Of a stretch of DNA of 64,000 bases, positions 54,909 to 64,000 are shown one piece after another. The stretch lies in NCBI RefSeq assembly GCF_947503705.1, contig NZ_CANNES010000012.1:54055-118054 (forward strand), in the 5' to 3' direction. Source of the DNA: an uncultured Tateyamaria sp. Its GTDB lineage: Bacteria; Pseudomonadota; Alphaproteobacteria; Rhodobacterales; Rhodobacteraceae. The stretch's first letter is position 1. Every line of letters begins with the position of its first letter. The notes under the pieces were generated by a model. The model made no database searches, had not been told where the DNA came from, and was given only the letters and a program-made list of their open reading frames with translations. The position numbers were made by a program, and so were the translations under genes.

Positions 54909-55637
54909 TTACGTCAACCCCGGTGGCAATCCCAGCAGCGCATTGGCCCGCACCAGCAAGGCGATGTCTTCGGCATTGGCTTCGGTCAGTTGGGTGGCCA
55001 GCTGGAAGGGGGTCTTTTTCCCGCCCTTGGAACTGGTCGTGTTGGCCTTGGCCGGGGCCGGGGCAAAGTCGGGAAAGGCTGGGGTCAGCCGCGCGATGAA
55101 CGCCTCGGTAAAGGCGTTGAAATGTTCGATCCGCCCGATCACGCCGCGTTTGTGCAAAAGCTTGAGCCCCGCCTTGGCCCGCTCGAATTCGCTGTCTGGG
55201 CCTGGGCACAGCGTCGCCAGCCGCGAGACCTGGAAGTTGCGGCATTGCCGGTCGCCCGCCCGCGCCAGCCGGGTCTGCACATAGCCTTCGAAATCATGTT
55301 TCTTGGCCAGTTCCGCGCCCCAGGTGTCGGCCTCCTGCTTGCGTTCAAAGCGGTAGGCCGAGGCGATCCGCGCCAGCGGGTTGCGCAGCATGATCACCGG
55401 GATGATGTCGACGCCCTCGACCTGGGGCAGGGGCCCGACCATCGTGTGGCTGGAAAAGGCCTGTGCCTCGGGGTTGTCCGCGATCCAGTCCTGCACCCCC
55501 TTGGTGTTGTCATTGCCCGCCATGGCAAATTCGGCCGTCACCCAGGCCGGTCCGAAATGGGCCTTGAGCATATGATCCACCGATGTGCCTGCGTTCTTGA
55601 ACAGGTGGTAGTGCAGAACGACAGTGCGTGTGGTCAT
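54909..55637 (-). CDS. Sulfotransferase family 2 protein
   Basis: 242 aa. The start TVVLHYHLFKNAGTSVDHML is a PAPS loop of the Sulfotransfer_2 type (H-x-x-K-x-A/G-G-T-S), and IIPVIMLRNPLARIASAYRF is the 3'-phosphate site with the conserved Arg-Asn-Pro and Ser. The length is standard. It probably sulfates a glycan. It lies on the minus strand after the 1310-aa glycosyltransferase, 52 bp from its stop, and may form an operon with it. Confidence 0.87.
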   Translation of the reverse strand: MTTRTVVLHYHLFKNAGTSVDHMLKAHFGPAWVTAEFAMAGNDNTKGVQDWIADNPEAQAFSSHTMVGPLPQVEGVDIIPVIMLRNPLARIASAYRFERKQEADTWGAELAKKHDFEGYVQTRLARAGDRQCRNFQVSRLATLCPGPDSEFERAKAGLKLLHKRGVIGRIEHFNAFTEAFIARLTPAFPDFAPAPAKANTTSSKGGKKTPFQLATQLTEANAEDIALLVRANALLGLPPGLT

Positions 55638-55689
55638 GCCAGAGGTCCAGTTTTATCCGATGCCAGTATAGCGCGAGGCGTTATGCCTA

Positions 55690-58600
55690 TTATTTGAAGT
55701 GTGCAAAAAGCTCAACGGCCTCGAAGGCTTTGCGCATCTGGTTGCGGCCATGGTCAAAGGAGAACTGGACCGTGGCCAGCTTGCGGCCCGCCTGGGACAT
55801 TTCTTCCCACAGCGCGTCGTTCCCATAAAGGGCGGCAATTGCCTCGGACCATTCCGACGGGGTATCGGCGATCATGCAGTCCTGACCGTGGCGCAGCCCG
55901 ATCCCTTCGGCGGCCATGGGGCTGAGCACGCATGGAATGCCATGCGCCAGCGCTGACAGCACCTTGCCCTTGATCCCCGCCCCCGACAGCAGCGGCGCCA
56001 CAAAGACCCGGTGCCGGTCATAGGCGTCCGAAATATCCGCGACAAAGCCAATGGGCTCGATAACGGGCGAGGCCAGTTTTTTGACCTCGTCGCCCATGCG
56101 CGAGCCATAGATCGACAGCACGATCTCGGGATGTTCGGTTTCCAGGCGGCTCATCACATTCTGGGCAAACCACTGGACCCCTTCCACATTGGGGTGGTGC
56201 CGAAAGCCACCCAGGAAGGAGATGCCCGCGCGTCCTTCGAGAGGCGGTACGCTGTCGGGGCATTCCAGCACCCAGGGACATTGCATGACCTTGATCTCGC
56301 CTTCGGACTGGGCCTCGATGATGGCGTGTTCCTTGTCATTGTAGGACAGGACCAGATCGACGCTTTGCATGGCGCGGAACTCTTCGGTCTGCACCGCGCG
56401 GGCGTCTTCCTTTTGGGCCTCGTCATTCTCGGCCACGGCCTTGCGCAGCATCCGCAGGTAATGCAGGTCGGCATTGTTCATGATGATGCGCGCATCCGGG
56501 TTGACCGCCCGGATCCGGGGCACGTTGGCATTGGCCACGTGATAGCGGGTGATATAGAAGGCGTCGAATTCGCGCCCCCGCGCCTGCAGGAACTGATCGA
56601 GGCTGGTGTAGAAGGGCGCGTGGATCACCTCGACCCCCATCTTGTTCAGCTCTTGGGTATAGCCTGCGAAATAGGCCAGGTTTTCCGGCAGGAAGGTGAC
56701 CTTGTAGCCCAGCGACTGCACCAGCTTGATTTCCTGAAGCGCCGCATAGCTGCCTGCGTCCATGTCCGGTGTGGGTGTGGTGTAGTCGATGAACAGGACC
56801 CGACCCACGATGCCGCGGTCCTTCTCCAGATCCACCTGATCCATGCTCGCCTTCTTGGTGAACTTGGCGAAATCGCGGGCCCAGCGGCGTTTGAACTTGG
56901 GTCTGTTGACCTCCTGGAACCGCTTGAACCCCTTTGAGGTGTCGGTGCCCGAGGTCATCCCCTCATAGTGATAGACAATGGAGCTGGGTACGAACCACGT
57001 GGTGTAGCCCGCCTCGCGCACCTTGAAGGCAAAATCGGTATCCTCGAAATACATCGGCTCAAGGTAGGACGACAGCCCCTCCAGATCGTCCCAGATCTTG
57101 CGGGTCGTCATCATGGCCGCCCCCGACAGGTAGTCGGCCTGGCGGGCATAGGCATAGCGCGGATCCCAGGCATTTTGCCCGTTGCCATAGTTCCACGGAT
57201 CGCCCGTGCCCCAGATCACGCCGCCCGCATCCTGCAACTTGCCGTCGGGATAGAGCAGTTTGGAGCCCACAAGCCCCACATTGTCGAAGCGCCCAAAGGC
57301 ATCCACCAGCGCATCGAGCCAGCCGGGCGTCACTTCGGTGTCGTTGTTCAAGAGCACCACATAGCTGCCCTTGGAGGCGGCCACGCCCGCGTTGCAGGCC
57401 CGGATGAACCGCTGGCTTTCGGCGTTGCGCACCACGGTGATGCCGGTCACCAGCTCTTCGATCTCGGCGGTGGCATCGGTCGAGGCGTCATCGACCAGGA
57501 TCACCTCAAAGCTGGCCTGGTTGGGTGCCAGGAGCAGTGAGGCGAGACAGGCATAGGTCACCTTGACCTTGTTATGGGCGGGAATGACGATCGACACGTC
57601 CGGTGCCTTGACCTTGGGAAAGGCCAGCGGCGTCATCTTGAGCCGGTCATGGCCTGCCTCAAGGGCGGTGATGGCGGCAGGCAGTTGCGCCAGAACCTTG
57701 GACGATACCCCGTCCGCGATTTGTTGGCGCAGGGCCTGAAAACGGTAGGGGGATTGGTGAAAGAGCTCGGCGGGGTAGGGGCCCTTGCCCTCGGCCTGCA
57801 GCACTTCGGCAGGGGTGGCCTGCCAGCGGGGCAGGATCCAGTTGGCCCAGTGCACCCGCGACCCCGATGGGTCCCGGATTTCCATCCACGCATGCCGGCC
57901 CGTCAGTTGCGGGGCAGGCAGGTGCAGATATGTGGTGCCCGCATTCATCGTCGTCTCGAAGGCAGGCACCCCGTTGATATAGACCACGGCGGCAAGGGCG
58001 GCGCTGCTTTTGAATTCGAATGCGTCGCCCCAGTCCTGGGTGCAGTTCAACTCGGCCGAGTGCCCATCCAGAAGCACATAGTCCATGCCGCCCCCTTCCA
58101 GGGTCAGCGGGGCCGTGCTGTGGCGGATGGCCGGATCGAGAACGGCCTTGTACCAGGTGTTCTCGGTGGCCGTGCCCAGCGGGATGACGTGGGACGACAA
58201 GGGCGTGCCGGTCTGGGCCACGGTGATCACGGGCCGGGCCACGAAGAAGATCGGCGGCTCGGTTGCGCCACTGTCGGTGCTTTGGTGTACCAGCTCAAGC
58301 TGAAGAGAGGTGGCCGTCTTGAGGACGCCAAGGTTGAGATGTGCCATCTGGTACCCAACCGGATAGGCGCCCCCTTCAAAGCCGCTCTGGAAAGGGACGG
58401 GAACCACCCGTTCGGTGCCTGTCTGCGCATCGGTCAGCCGCGCCTGGATCAGCCCCTCGGCCCGGTGCCGGGCCAGGGCCACCTGCACCACCATCCGGTC
58501 GGGGCATGCCTCCAGCTGGACCGGTTGACCCACAGGGATCGGGGTGGCCCCCTGATCCGGGGTCGAGATCACCCGAAGGGTGGGCCAGCCCGTCACTTGC

Positions 58601-59622
58601 CATTCCTCAAGCCCGTTTTCCTGCAACTGGACATTTGCCACGGCGGCGGTGCGCAGGGGCACCGTCACGGGGCTGATGTGAATGGGGGGGGCCGCATCCA
58701 TCTTTTCAAAGCCCACCTGCCAGTCGCCGCATCCCAGCACCATGTCTGCGACCGGATCGTGGGTGGCTACATATACATGGCCATCATACACGCTGGCCCG
58801 CACGAAAGGTGTGGCTTTGGGGGTTGAGGCAGAAGCAGAACGCAGCATTGTGGGAATCATTCCTGAAATAATAGGGGGGGGCGAAAGCGTCTCGGTTGCG
58901 GGCGTTTTTTCATGCCCTGACTCTGCATGCAACGTGTGATGCAATGCAAGAATATCGGCCCGGTCCATGGCCGGCAACTGGGCCAGCAGGTTCTTCATGT
59001 GTTGGGTGGCCACGGCCCCCGAATAGCCCCGGCCCGGCGGGTGATGCACCACGTGGCGGGGATCGCGCACGCAGTGCCTGCCTTGCCGCCGCGCAAAAAG
59101 CCCGGCGATCCAGTCGATCCCCCAGCCCAGATTGGCCACGTCATAGTTGAACTGGCTCATGCGTTGCCAGATCTGCGGATGTAGCGCCCAGACGATCCCG
59201 TCGCTTTGCGCAACGGGTTGCAGGCCACTGTCCAGGGGGGGCGCGTTTTTGACCCGGGGCGTGGGCCAGGGGGTCCAGTCCAGTTCGGCCGCCCAGATCC
59301 CCATCAGCCCGTGCCGGGCAAAGCTGGCCCGGCAATCGTTCAGCAGCCCGGGCCAGTTGTCATAGGCCGCATCGGCCTGGATCTGGAGCATGACCTCTTC
59401 GGGTTGCAGGCAAGTCAGGGCATGGGCGAATTTACGCCCATAATACCAGCTTTGCGGCACCTGCAGCCAATAGCCCGGCCCGGATTCGGGCGCGCCTGCC
59501 GCATTGGAATAGACCACGCTGATCGCGCAATCCTGTCCTTCGAGCGCATGGGCTATTTTTTGGGCGTTTTGAGCCTGACCCTGCCAGCTGATGATGACCA
59601 CATGTATCGGCGGGCCTGTCAT
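55690..59622 (-). CDS. Multidomain glycosyltransferase (N-terminal GT-A-like, GT2, C-terminal GT4)
   Basis: 1310 aa. Residues 1 to about 230 begin IHVVIISWQGQAQNAQKIA and resemble a GT-A fold, with an unclear metal site. Residues about 270-650 are beta-rich with no recognised motif. The GT2 domain is about 670-900 (DVSIVIPAHNKVKVTYACLA, ILVDDASTDATAE, VLLNNDTEVTPGWLDALV). The C-terminal GT4 domain runs from about 940 (LFIDYTTPTPDMDAGSYAA) to 1310, with FVAPLLSGAGIKGKVLSALA and GIPCVLSPMAAEGI. At least two active centres in one chain suggest sequential sugar additions. It is divergent from the GDP-mannose pyrophosphorylase gene. Confidence 0.85.
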   Translation of the reverse strand: MTGPPIHVVIISWQGQAQNAQKIAHALEGQDCAISVVYSNAAGAPESGPGYWLQVPQSWYYGRKFAHALTCLQPEEVMLQIQADAAYDNWPGLLNDCRASFARHGLMGIWAAELDWTPWPTPRVKNAPPLDSGLQPVAQSDGIVWALHPQIWQRMSQFNYDVANLGWGIDWIAGLFARRQGRHCVRDPRHVVHHPPGRGYSGAVATQHMKNLLAQLPAMDRADILALHHTLHAESGHEKTPATETLSPPPIISGMIPTMLRSASASTPKATPFVRASVYDGHVYVATHDPVADMVLGCGDWQVGFEKMDAAPPIHISPVTVPLRTAAVANVQLQENGLEEWQVTGWPTLRVISTPDQGATPIPVGQPVQLEACPDRMVVQVALARHRAEGLIQARLTDAQTGTERVVPVPFQSGFEGGAYPVGYQMAHLNLGVLKTATSLQLELVHQSTDSGATEPPIFFVARPVITVAQTGTPLSSHVIPLGTATENTWYKAVLDPAIRHSTAPLTLEGGGMDYVLLDGHSAELNCTQDWGDAFEFKSSAALAAVVYINGVPAFETTMNAGTTYLHLPAPQLTGRHAWMEIRDPSGSRVHWANWILPRWQATPAEVLQAEGKGPYPAELFHQSPYRFQALRQQIADGVSSKVLAQLPAAITALEAGHDRLKMTPLAFPKVKAPDVSIVIPAHNKVKVTYACLASLLLAPNQASFEVILVDDASTDATAEIEELVTGITVVRNAESQRFIRACNAGVAASKGSYVVLLNNDTEVTPGWLDALVDAFGRFDNVGLVGSKLLYPDGKLQDAGGVIWGTGDPWNYGNGQNAWDPRYAYARQADYLSGAAMMTTRKIWDDLEGLSSYLEPMYFEDTDFAFKVREAGYTTWFVPSSIVYHYEGMTSGTDTSKGFKRFQEVNRPKFKRRWARDFAKFTKKASMDQVDLEKDRGIVGRVLFIDYTTPTPDMDAGSYAALQEIKLVQSLGYKVTFLPENLAYFAGYTQELNKMGVEVIHAPFYTSLDQFLQARGREFDAFYITRYHVANANVPRIRAVNPDARIIMNNADLHYLRMLRKAVAENDEAQKEDARAVQTEEFRAMQSVDLVLSYNDKEHAIIEAQSEGEIKVMQCPWVLECPDSVPPLEGRAGISFLGGFRHHPNVEGVQWFAQNVMSRLETEHPEIVLSIYGSRMGDEVKKLASPVIEPIGFVADISDAYDRHRVFVAPLLSGAGIKGKVLSALAHGIPCVLSPMAAEGIGLRHGQDCMIADTPSEWSEAIAALYGNDALWEEMSQAGRKLATVQFSFDHGRNQMRKAFEAVELFAHFK

Positions 59623-59796
59623 ATATCATTGCCTTTCACGCGGCGCGTTCGTGTTTGCTCGGTTCCGGCAAGTGTTTTTGCAAGTCTTGCGCCGCGCTGC
59701 AATGCCGCGGCGGGCTAAGACCCCGGAAAATCGGTTCGTTTCCGTTTCGAAAAGAGATATGACCCCGGCAACTATTTCACAACAAGGTTGTTTGCC

Positions 59797-61245
59797 ATGT
59801 CATCTGTTGTCCACCCTCTGCTGTTATGTGGAGGATCCGGCACCCGGCTCTGGCCTCTGTCCCGTAAATCCTATCCCAAGCAGTTCGTCGAACTGACCGG
59901 GGCCGAAAGCCTGTTTCAGGCCTCGACCCAGCGCCTGACAGGCCCGGGCTTTGGCGATCCGATTGTGGTGACGGGGTCGGATTTCCGCTTTGTCGTGCTG
60001 GAGCAGATGGCCGCCCTTGAACGCATGCCCGGCGCGGTTCTGATCGAGCCCGAGGCGCGCAACACGGCCCCCGCCATTCTGGCCGGCGCCCTGCATCTGG
60101 CCGAGACCGACCCCGAGGCACTGATGCTGGTGGTACCATCCGATCATGTGATCCCGGACACGGATGGGTTTCAGGCCACCGTGACGGCGGCCGTGCCTGC
60201 GGCGCTGGACGGGCGCATCGTTACTTTTGGCATTGCCCCCGACCGCGCCGAGACCGGCTATGGCTGGCTTGAACTGGGGGCGGCGCTGGACCCGGCAGCC
60301 CCGCCGACCCTGCACCCGTTGCAGGCTTTCGTGGAAAAGCCCGGCGCACAGGCCGCCCAAGAGATGCTCTCGGGTGGGCGTCATCTGTGGAATGCAGGCA
60401 TTTTCCTGTTTTCCGCCGCCACGCTGATTGCCGCCTTTGAAACCCACGCACCAGCGATGCTGGCCGAGGTCCGCAAAGCCGTGGCGGGGGCCGAACAGGA
60501 TCTGGCCTTTACCCGTCTGGCCCCCGAACCCTGGGCTCGGCTCGAGGATATCTCGATCGACTATGCGGTGATGGAAAAAGCCGACAACCTGTCGGTGATG
60601 CCCTATAACGGGCATTGGTCCGATCTGGGCGGTTGGGACGCGGTCTGGCGCGAGGCAGGCCCGGATGCGGCAGGCGTTGTCACCAGTGGCCCGGCCACGG
60701 CGCTGGCCTGTCAGGATACGCTCTTGCGGGCCGAAGACCCCCAGCAGGAACTGGTGGGTATCGGCCTCACCGACATCATCGCTGTGGCGATGCCCGACGC
60801 GGTTCTGGTGGCCCACAAGGACCGCGCCCAGGAGGTCAAGAAAGCCGTCGCCGCCCTCAAGGAAAAAGGGGCCATCCAGGCCACCACCATTCCACGCGAC
60901 TACCGCCCCTGGGGCTGGTTCGAAAGCCTCGTGGTGGGGGGCCGTTTTCAGGTCAAGCGGATCGTGGTCAATCCCGGCGCGGCCCTGTCACTGCAAAGCC
61001 ATCATCACCGGGCGGAGCACTGGATCGTGGTTGAAGGCACCGCGCGTGTCACCATCGACGAGGATGTCAAACTGGTGACAGAAAACCAATCCGTCTACAT
61101 CCCCCTGGGGGCGGTTCACCGGATGGAAAACCCCGGCAAGCTGCCCATGGTCCTCATCGAGGTCCAGACGGGCAGCTATCTGGGCGAAGACGACATCGTG
61201 CGCTATGAGGACGTCTATTCCCGCGGGCAGGGGGCCAAGGGCTAA
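59797..61245 (+). CDS. manC: Mannose-1-phosphate guanylyltransferase / mannose-6-phosphate isomerase
   Basis: 482 aa from ATG 59797 (an in-frame TTG nine bases earlier is possible). The N-terminal nucleotidyltransferase has LLCGGSGTRLWPLSRKSYPKQ and EPEARNTAPAIL, with FVEKPGAQAAQEML. The C-terminal cupin isomerase domain has RPWGWFESLVVGGRFQVKRI and SLQSHHHRAEHWIVVEGTA. It makes GDP-mannose, precursor for mannose, and for fucose or other GDP-sugars if further enzymes exist elsewhere. Its last 258 bp are overlapped on the other strand by the DUF2793 gene. Confidence 0.95.
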   Translation: MSSVVHPLLLCGGSGTRLWPLSRKSYPKQFVELTGAESLFQASTQRLTGPGFGDPIVVTGSDFRFVVLEQMAALERMPGAVLIEPEARNTAPAILAGALHLAETDPEALMLVVPSDHVIPDTDGFQATVTAAVPAALDGRIVTFGIAPDRAETGYGWLELGAALDPAAPPTLHPLQAFVEKPGAQAAQEMLSGGRHLWNAGIFLFSAATLIAAFETHAPAMLAEVRKAVAGAEQDLAFTRLAPEPWARLEDISIDYAVMEKADNLSVMPYNGHWSDLGGWDAVWREAGPDAAGVVTSGPATALACQDTLLRAEDPQQELVGIGLTDIIAVAMPDAVLVAHKDRAQEVKKAVAALKEKGAIQATTIPRDYRPWGWFESLVVGGRFQVKRIVVNPGAALSLQSHHHRAEHWIVVEGTARVTIDEDVKLVTENQSVYIPLGAVHRMENPGKLPMVLIEVQTGSYLGEDDIVRYEDVYSRGQGAKG

Positions 61246-62448
61246 AGCCCCGGCCCAGAGCCCCTTTTTGCTGTCCCATGTGACGGTCCGCGTCTTGATG
61301 GTCAGCACCTGCTTGGCGGTGTTGTAGGATGTGGTGACAAAGACCAGGCGATTGCCATTATGATCCTGGGGCACCTCGATCTGCCAGCCGGAGGTGGCCA
61401 GGGGCGGCACATCGGACAGGGTGTAATGGCCCACGCCCTTGCGGGTAAAGACGGCGCCCACCGCCTCCACCGGTTCCTGGGTGCCATCCTGGGCCAGGCG
61501 CACGATGGGCGAGGCTGCTTTGACAAACCCGTTGGCATCCACGGTGGTGTTGCCGGTGTCGTAAAACTTGCTCCAGCCCTGCCATACCCCGACACGGGCC
61601 CGGCGGTGATAGAGGTCATTGCCCAGCACGCTTTGCCAGGTCTGATAGGCGGTCTGGGGGGCCTTGGACCAATGCTGCAACAGCCCGTTGGGATTGCCGG
61701 GGGGCAATGTGCCCACCGTCGCACTGGCCGTGGCATGGGCCCCCGTCGGCGTCAGCGTGACATCGACATCGGTCAGAAGGGCCAGATTGACGGCCCCCTG
61801 CAACCCTGTCGGGGCCTCAAGCTGCCCGTTGCCTGCATCCACCCGCAGCCCCGTGAACCAGGTGCTGCCATCGGCACTGACCTTGACCTCAAAGTCGTCT
61901 GACCCCGCGGTGCCCATTTCGGCCCGGCCGCCCCAGGCGGTCTGGAACAGCAGGCTTGCGGTGTCGGTGGGGGCCGCCTTGTTGATCTTGAGCTGATGGC
62001 CGCCGCCGGTGTGGCTGAGAAGCGTGGCGTCGGCGGCCACGGACAGCGCGTTGGCCGCGTCAAAATCGGTGCCGATGCCCACGCCGGCAAGCTGGTTCAG
62101 ATCGCCCAGGTTGGGCAGGGCCCATGCGCTGCCCGTCCAAAGCCGCAGGGCGTTTTCGCCCCGGACCACCGCCCGCCAGCCCGGTTGCGGGGCCACAAAC
62201 ACCCAGCCGCCATTTTGCCATGTGGCCAGGTGATCGGCCTGGCCCGCCCAGGCCCCCGTAGGGGCCGCTCCCAGTGCCCAGATCAGCCCTTCGGCCGGCA
62301 CCGCGGGCGGGGTGGCCGCCCCCGTCTCTTCGAGCACCATCTGCACCAGCACATCAAGATGAGCGATGCCTTCGTTATGAGGCACGTGCTTTTGTGCCTG
62401 ATTGGGCATGATATAGGGCAACGACAGCCGGGCAGAGACATCTTGCAT
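60988..62448 (-). CDS. DUF2793 phage-type protein (3' end overlaps manC)
   Basis: 486 aa from ATG 62448, with AAGGAAG upstream. The N-terminus SLPYIMPNQAQKHVPHNEGI and LDVLVQMVLEETGAATPP, then GLIWALGAAPTGAWAGQ and VVRGENALRLWTGS, are diagnostic of DUF2793, a family of tail-associated proteins of gene-transfer-agent-like and phage-derived elements. The middle resembles a fibre (NLALLTDVDVTLTPTG). The usual DUF2793 ending is not seen; the frame runs on for about 86 codons antisense to manC, so the C-terminus was probably truncated by rearrangement. Confidence 0.7.
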   Translation of the reverse strand: MQDVSARLSLPYIMPNQAQKHVPHNEGIAHLDVLVQMVLEETGAATPPAVPAEGLIWALGAAPTGAWAGQADHLATWQNGGWVFVAPQPGWRAVVRGENALRLWTGSAWALPNLGDLNQLAGVGIGTDFDAANALSVAADATLLSHTGGGHQLKINKAAPTDTASLLFQTAWGGRAEMGTAGSDDFEVKVSADGSTWFTGLRVDAGNGQLEAPTGLQGAVNLALLTDVDVTLTPTGAHATASATVGTLPPGNPNGLLQHWSKAPQTAYQTWQSVLGNDLYHRRARVGVWQGWSKFYDTGNTTVDANGFVKAASPIVRLAQDGTQEPVEAVGAVFTRKGVGHYTLSDVPPLATSGWQIEVPQDHNGNRLVFVTTSYNTAKQVLTIKTRTVTWDSKKGLWAGALALGPLPAGIDVLIAHDVVFAQIAARLDLDEDHGQLAGVFHPVNRPQGDVDGLVFCHQFDILVDGDTRGAFNHDPVLRPVMMALQ

Positions 62449-62719
62449 CGCCAAAACTTCCTTGATTGTGGACAAAACCGGGACCAGCCCCAGATCGGGC
62501 CGGGACAGCGGCAAGATGTAAAGAATTGGTTATCAAAGCGAGAAACCAGCGTTCGGTGGGTGTTGCGCGGGGCCTGCGCCCTGGTCGCGGACATGCGGTG
62601 TCATTTGTCTAAAAACCGCTGAAAACCTGCTGTAAACGCGCCAATTCTGCCCTTTTTCCGCACCTCTTTCACCGCAGGGCCTCCCCATGTCTGCCCTTGG
62701 GTTCAAAAGGGTGTGGTTC
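62449..62719. promoter_or_regulatory. Divergent intergenic region between DUF2793 and RTX genes
   Basis: 271 bp that should hold the promoters of both genes. I see no clear promoter consensus, repeat or small gene. An ATG in frame with the RTX gene lies inside it at 62687. Confidence 0.35.
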
Positions 62720-64000
62720 ATGTATCTGCAATGGCAGGGCTATCTTTCGACGGGGCAGGAGGCGCTGGATGTGGACCTGCGCGATGCCACCATCGCGACC
62801 ATCGGCAACAGCACCTATCTGTATACTTCCACCGGCGTGAATGGCGGCGTGGCCGTCTATGAGCTGAACGCACAGGGCACCATGGCGCAACTGGTGGATC
62901 AGCAGTTCTTTAACGGGCAGACCAGTGCGGTTGCAGGCGGTGTTGTCGAAGTGGTCGAGATGGGTGGCCAGACGCACCTTGTCTTTGGCAGCGCGCCGGG
63001 CGACGGGCTGGTCGGCTATAGCCTGTCGGGGCAGGGCAATATCGGCGGGGTGACCAGCCTTGTGCCTGCCTCTGGCGCTACGGGTCAGATGTCGGCCATG
63101 GCGGTGGCCAATACCGGGGGCGGCACGCTGATTTACACGATCGATGCGGGCACTGGCACGCTCATGATGCACAGCCTGCCGCAAAGCGGGGGCCAGATCG
63201 GGGGGCCGGCCGGGGCCGCGGCACCTGTCGCCCAAAGCACGGCCATCACCTTCAGCGCCAACACCCAGATCGAAACCGTGTCGGTGGGGGGGACATCCTT
63301 TTTGCTGGCCGCAGATCAGCAAAGCGACACGATCACCAGTTACCAGATTTCCAACAGCACCGGCGCGCTGACCCAAACAGGCTCAACAGGGGCGGCAATG
63401 GGCCTGGGGGTCAACGCGCCCACGGCGCTGGAAACGGTGTCGGCCTTTGGCGAAAACTGGGTGGTGCTGGGCAGTGCCGGGTCGTCCTCGATCAGCGTGA
63501 TGCGGCTGGAGGCCGATGGCGGGCTGACGCCGGTGGATCATATCATCGACACGCTTTCTACCCGCTTTGCCGGGGTGACCACCCTGGCCGTGGCCCAGGA
63601 GGGCGATCGGGTCTTTGTCATTGCGGGGGGCAGCGATGACGGCGTCAGCGTCTTTACCCTGGCCCCGGACGGGCGGCTGCTGCATCTGCAGACGATCCCC
63701 CATACCACCGGGGCGGGCCTGGAGAACGTCAATCAGCTGACGGCCAGCGTGACGGGCAATCACATTCAGGTCTTTGCCAGCAGTGGCACAGCACCCGGGC
63801 TGACCCAGTTCAATATCGACCTGAGCCAGGTGGATGCGCCCATCCTGGCCGAGAACGGTGCACAGGTCCTGTCGGGGGGTGCGGGCCAGGATATGCTTGT
63901 GGGCTCTGATATCGGGGCCGATACGCTGTCGGGCGGGGCCGGCGACGACATCCTGATCTCGGGGGCTGCGGGGGGCCAGATGACGGGCGGCGGGGGCCTG
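62720..64000 (+). CDS. RTX calcium-binding secreted protein (partial, C-terminus beyond window)
   Basis: 427 codons to the window edge, from ATG 62720 (AAAAGGG eight bases upstream); ATG 62687 is an in-frame alternative. The start MYLQWQGYLSTGQEALDV has no signal peptide. Residues to about 370 have repeated beta-propeller-like strands (STYLYTSTGVNGGVAVYELN, HLVFGSAPGDGLVGYSLS, RVFVIAGGSDDGVSVFTLA), about 40-60 residues apart. RTX nonapeptides then begin (LSGGAGQDMLVG, LSGGAGDDILIS). Type I secretion is expected. Roseobacter RTX proteins of this form are often several hundred to thousands of residues long. Confidence 0.85.
   Translation, partial: MYLQWQGYLSTGQEALDVDLRDATIATIGNSTYLYTSTGVNGGVAVYELNAQGTMAQLVDQQFFNGQTSAVAGGVVEVVEMGGQTHLVFGSAPGDGLVGYSLSGQGNIGGVTSLVPASGATGQMSAMAVANTGGGTLIYTIDAGTGTLMMHSLPQSGGQIGGPAGAAAPVAQSTAITFSANTQIETVSVGGTSFLLAADQQSDTITSYQISNSTGALTQTGSTGAAMGLGVNAPTALETVSAFGENWVVLGSAGSSSISVMRLEADGGLTPVDHIIDTLSTRFAGVTTLAVAQEGDRVFVIAGGSDDGVSVFTLAPDGRLLHLQTIPHTTGAGLENVNQLTASVTGNHIQVFASSGTAPGLTQFNIDLSQVDAPILAENGAQVLSGGAGQDMLVGSDIGADTLSGGAGDDILISGAAGGQMTGGGGL

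Overview
The window looks like extrachromosomal DNA of a marine alphaproteobacterium of the Rhodobacterales (Roseobacter group). It is GC-rich by eye, and the coding density is high, with many ATGA/GTGA stop-start overlaps. It carries a plasmid replication and partition module: a RepA-type initiator (45362-46357), an iteron/DnaA-box origin (about 44931-45361), parA and parB (44930-42507) and two copies of a perfect 16-bp palindrome that is a strong parS candidate. A complete dTDP-L-rhamnose operon (38504-42476) abuts this module. That pairing matches the RepA-I 'biofilm plasmids' known from Phaeobacter and other roseobacters, where such a replicon is needed for surface attachment and motility. 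No rRNA, tRNA or CRISPR array was found, and no essential chromosomal gene was recognised.

Layout, left to right. 1-3466: type II secretion pseudopilin genes gspG-H-I-J-K (minus; gspK leaves the window) and a divergent prepilin peptidase. 3551-6249: two Sel1-repeat proteins. 6389-8117: two exported surface-type proteins, ending in a clear terminator. 8203-17711: glycosyltransferases, sulfotransferases, an FkbM methyltransferase and a permease fused to an FG-GAP/UnbV propeller. 17916-20608: phage-tail-collar protein, GNAT, DUF6916-like protein and a Hint-domain protein. 20752-31998: TPR-sulfotransferase, a sulfotransferase-FkbM fusion, a 2009-aa multi-glycosyltransferase and a methyltransferase. 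31995-37314: GT4, sulfotransferase and a KpsE/KpsT/KpsM-type polysaccharide ABC exporter. 37386-42476: GT2 and the rmlC-B-(sulfotransferase)-D-A operon. 42481-46357: partition and replication. 46367-47500: UDP-galactopyranose mutase. 47902-53147: a small exported protein, a serralysin-like RTX metalloprotease and a second RTX protein. 53309-55637: two more sulfotransferases flanking an AT-richer 715-bp island with an IS3 transposase remnant. 55690-61245: a 1310-aa multidomain glycosyltransferase and a GDP-mannose pyrophosphorylase. 60988-end: a DUF2793 protein and the start of a third RTX protein.

How it fits together (inference). The window encodes supply of three activated sugars (dTDP-rhamnose, GDP-mannose, UDP-galactofuranose), at least six large or small glycosyltransferases, an ABC exporter, and eight sulfotransferase-type proteins, one of them inside the rhamnose operon. 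The simplest reading is a plasmid-borne system for a sulfated, rhamnose- and possibly galactofuranose-containing surface polymer or glycoprotein coat. It sits with secreted RTX proteins, tail-fibre-like surface proteins and a T2SS pseudopilus. The least conventional items are the sulfotransferase-rich glycan island itself, the permease-propeller fusion, the 2009-aa glycosyltransferase, and a parS copy embedded in rmlD.
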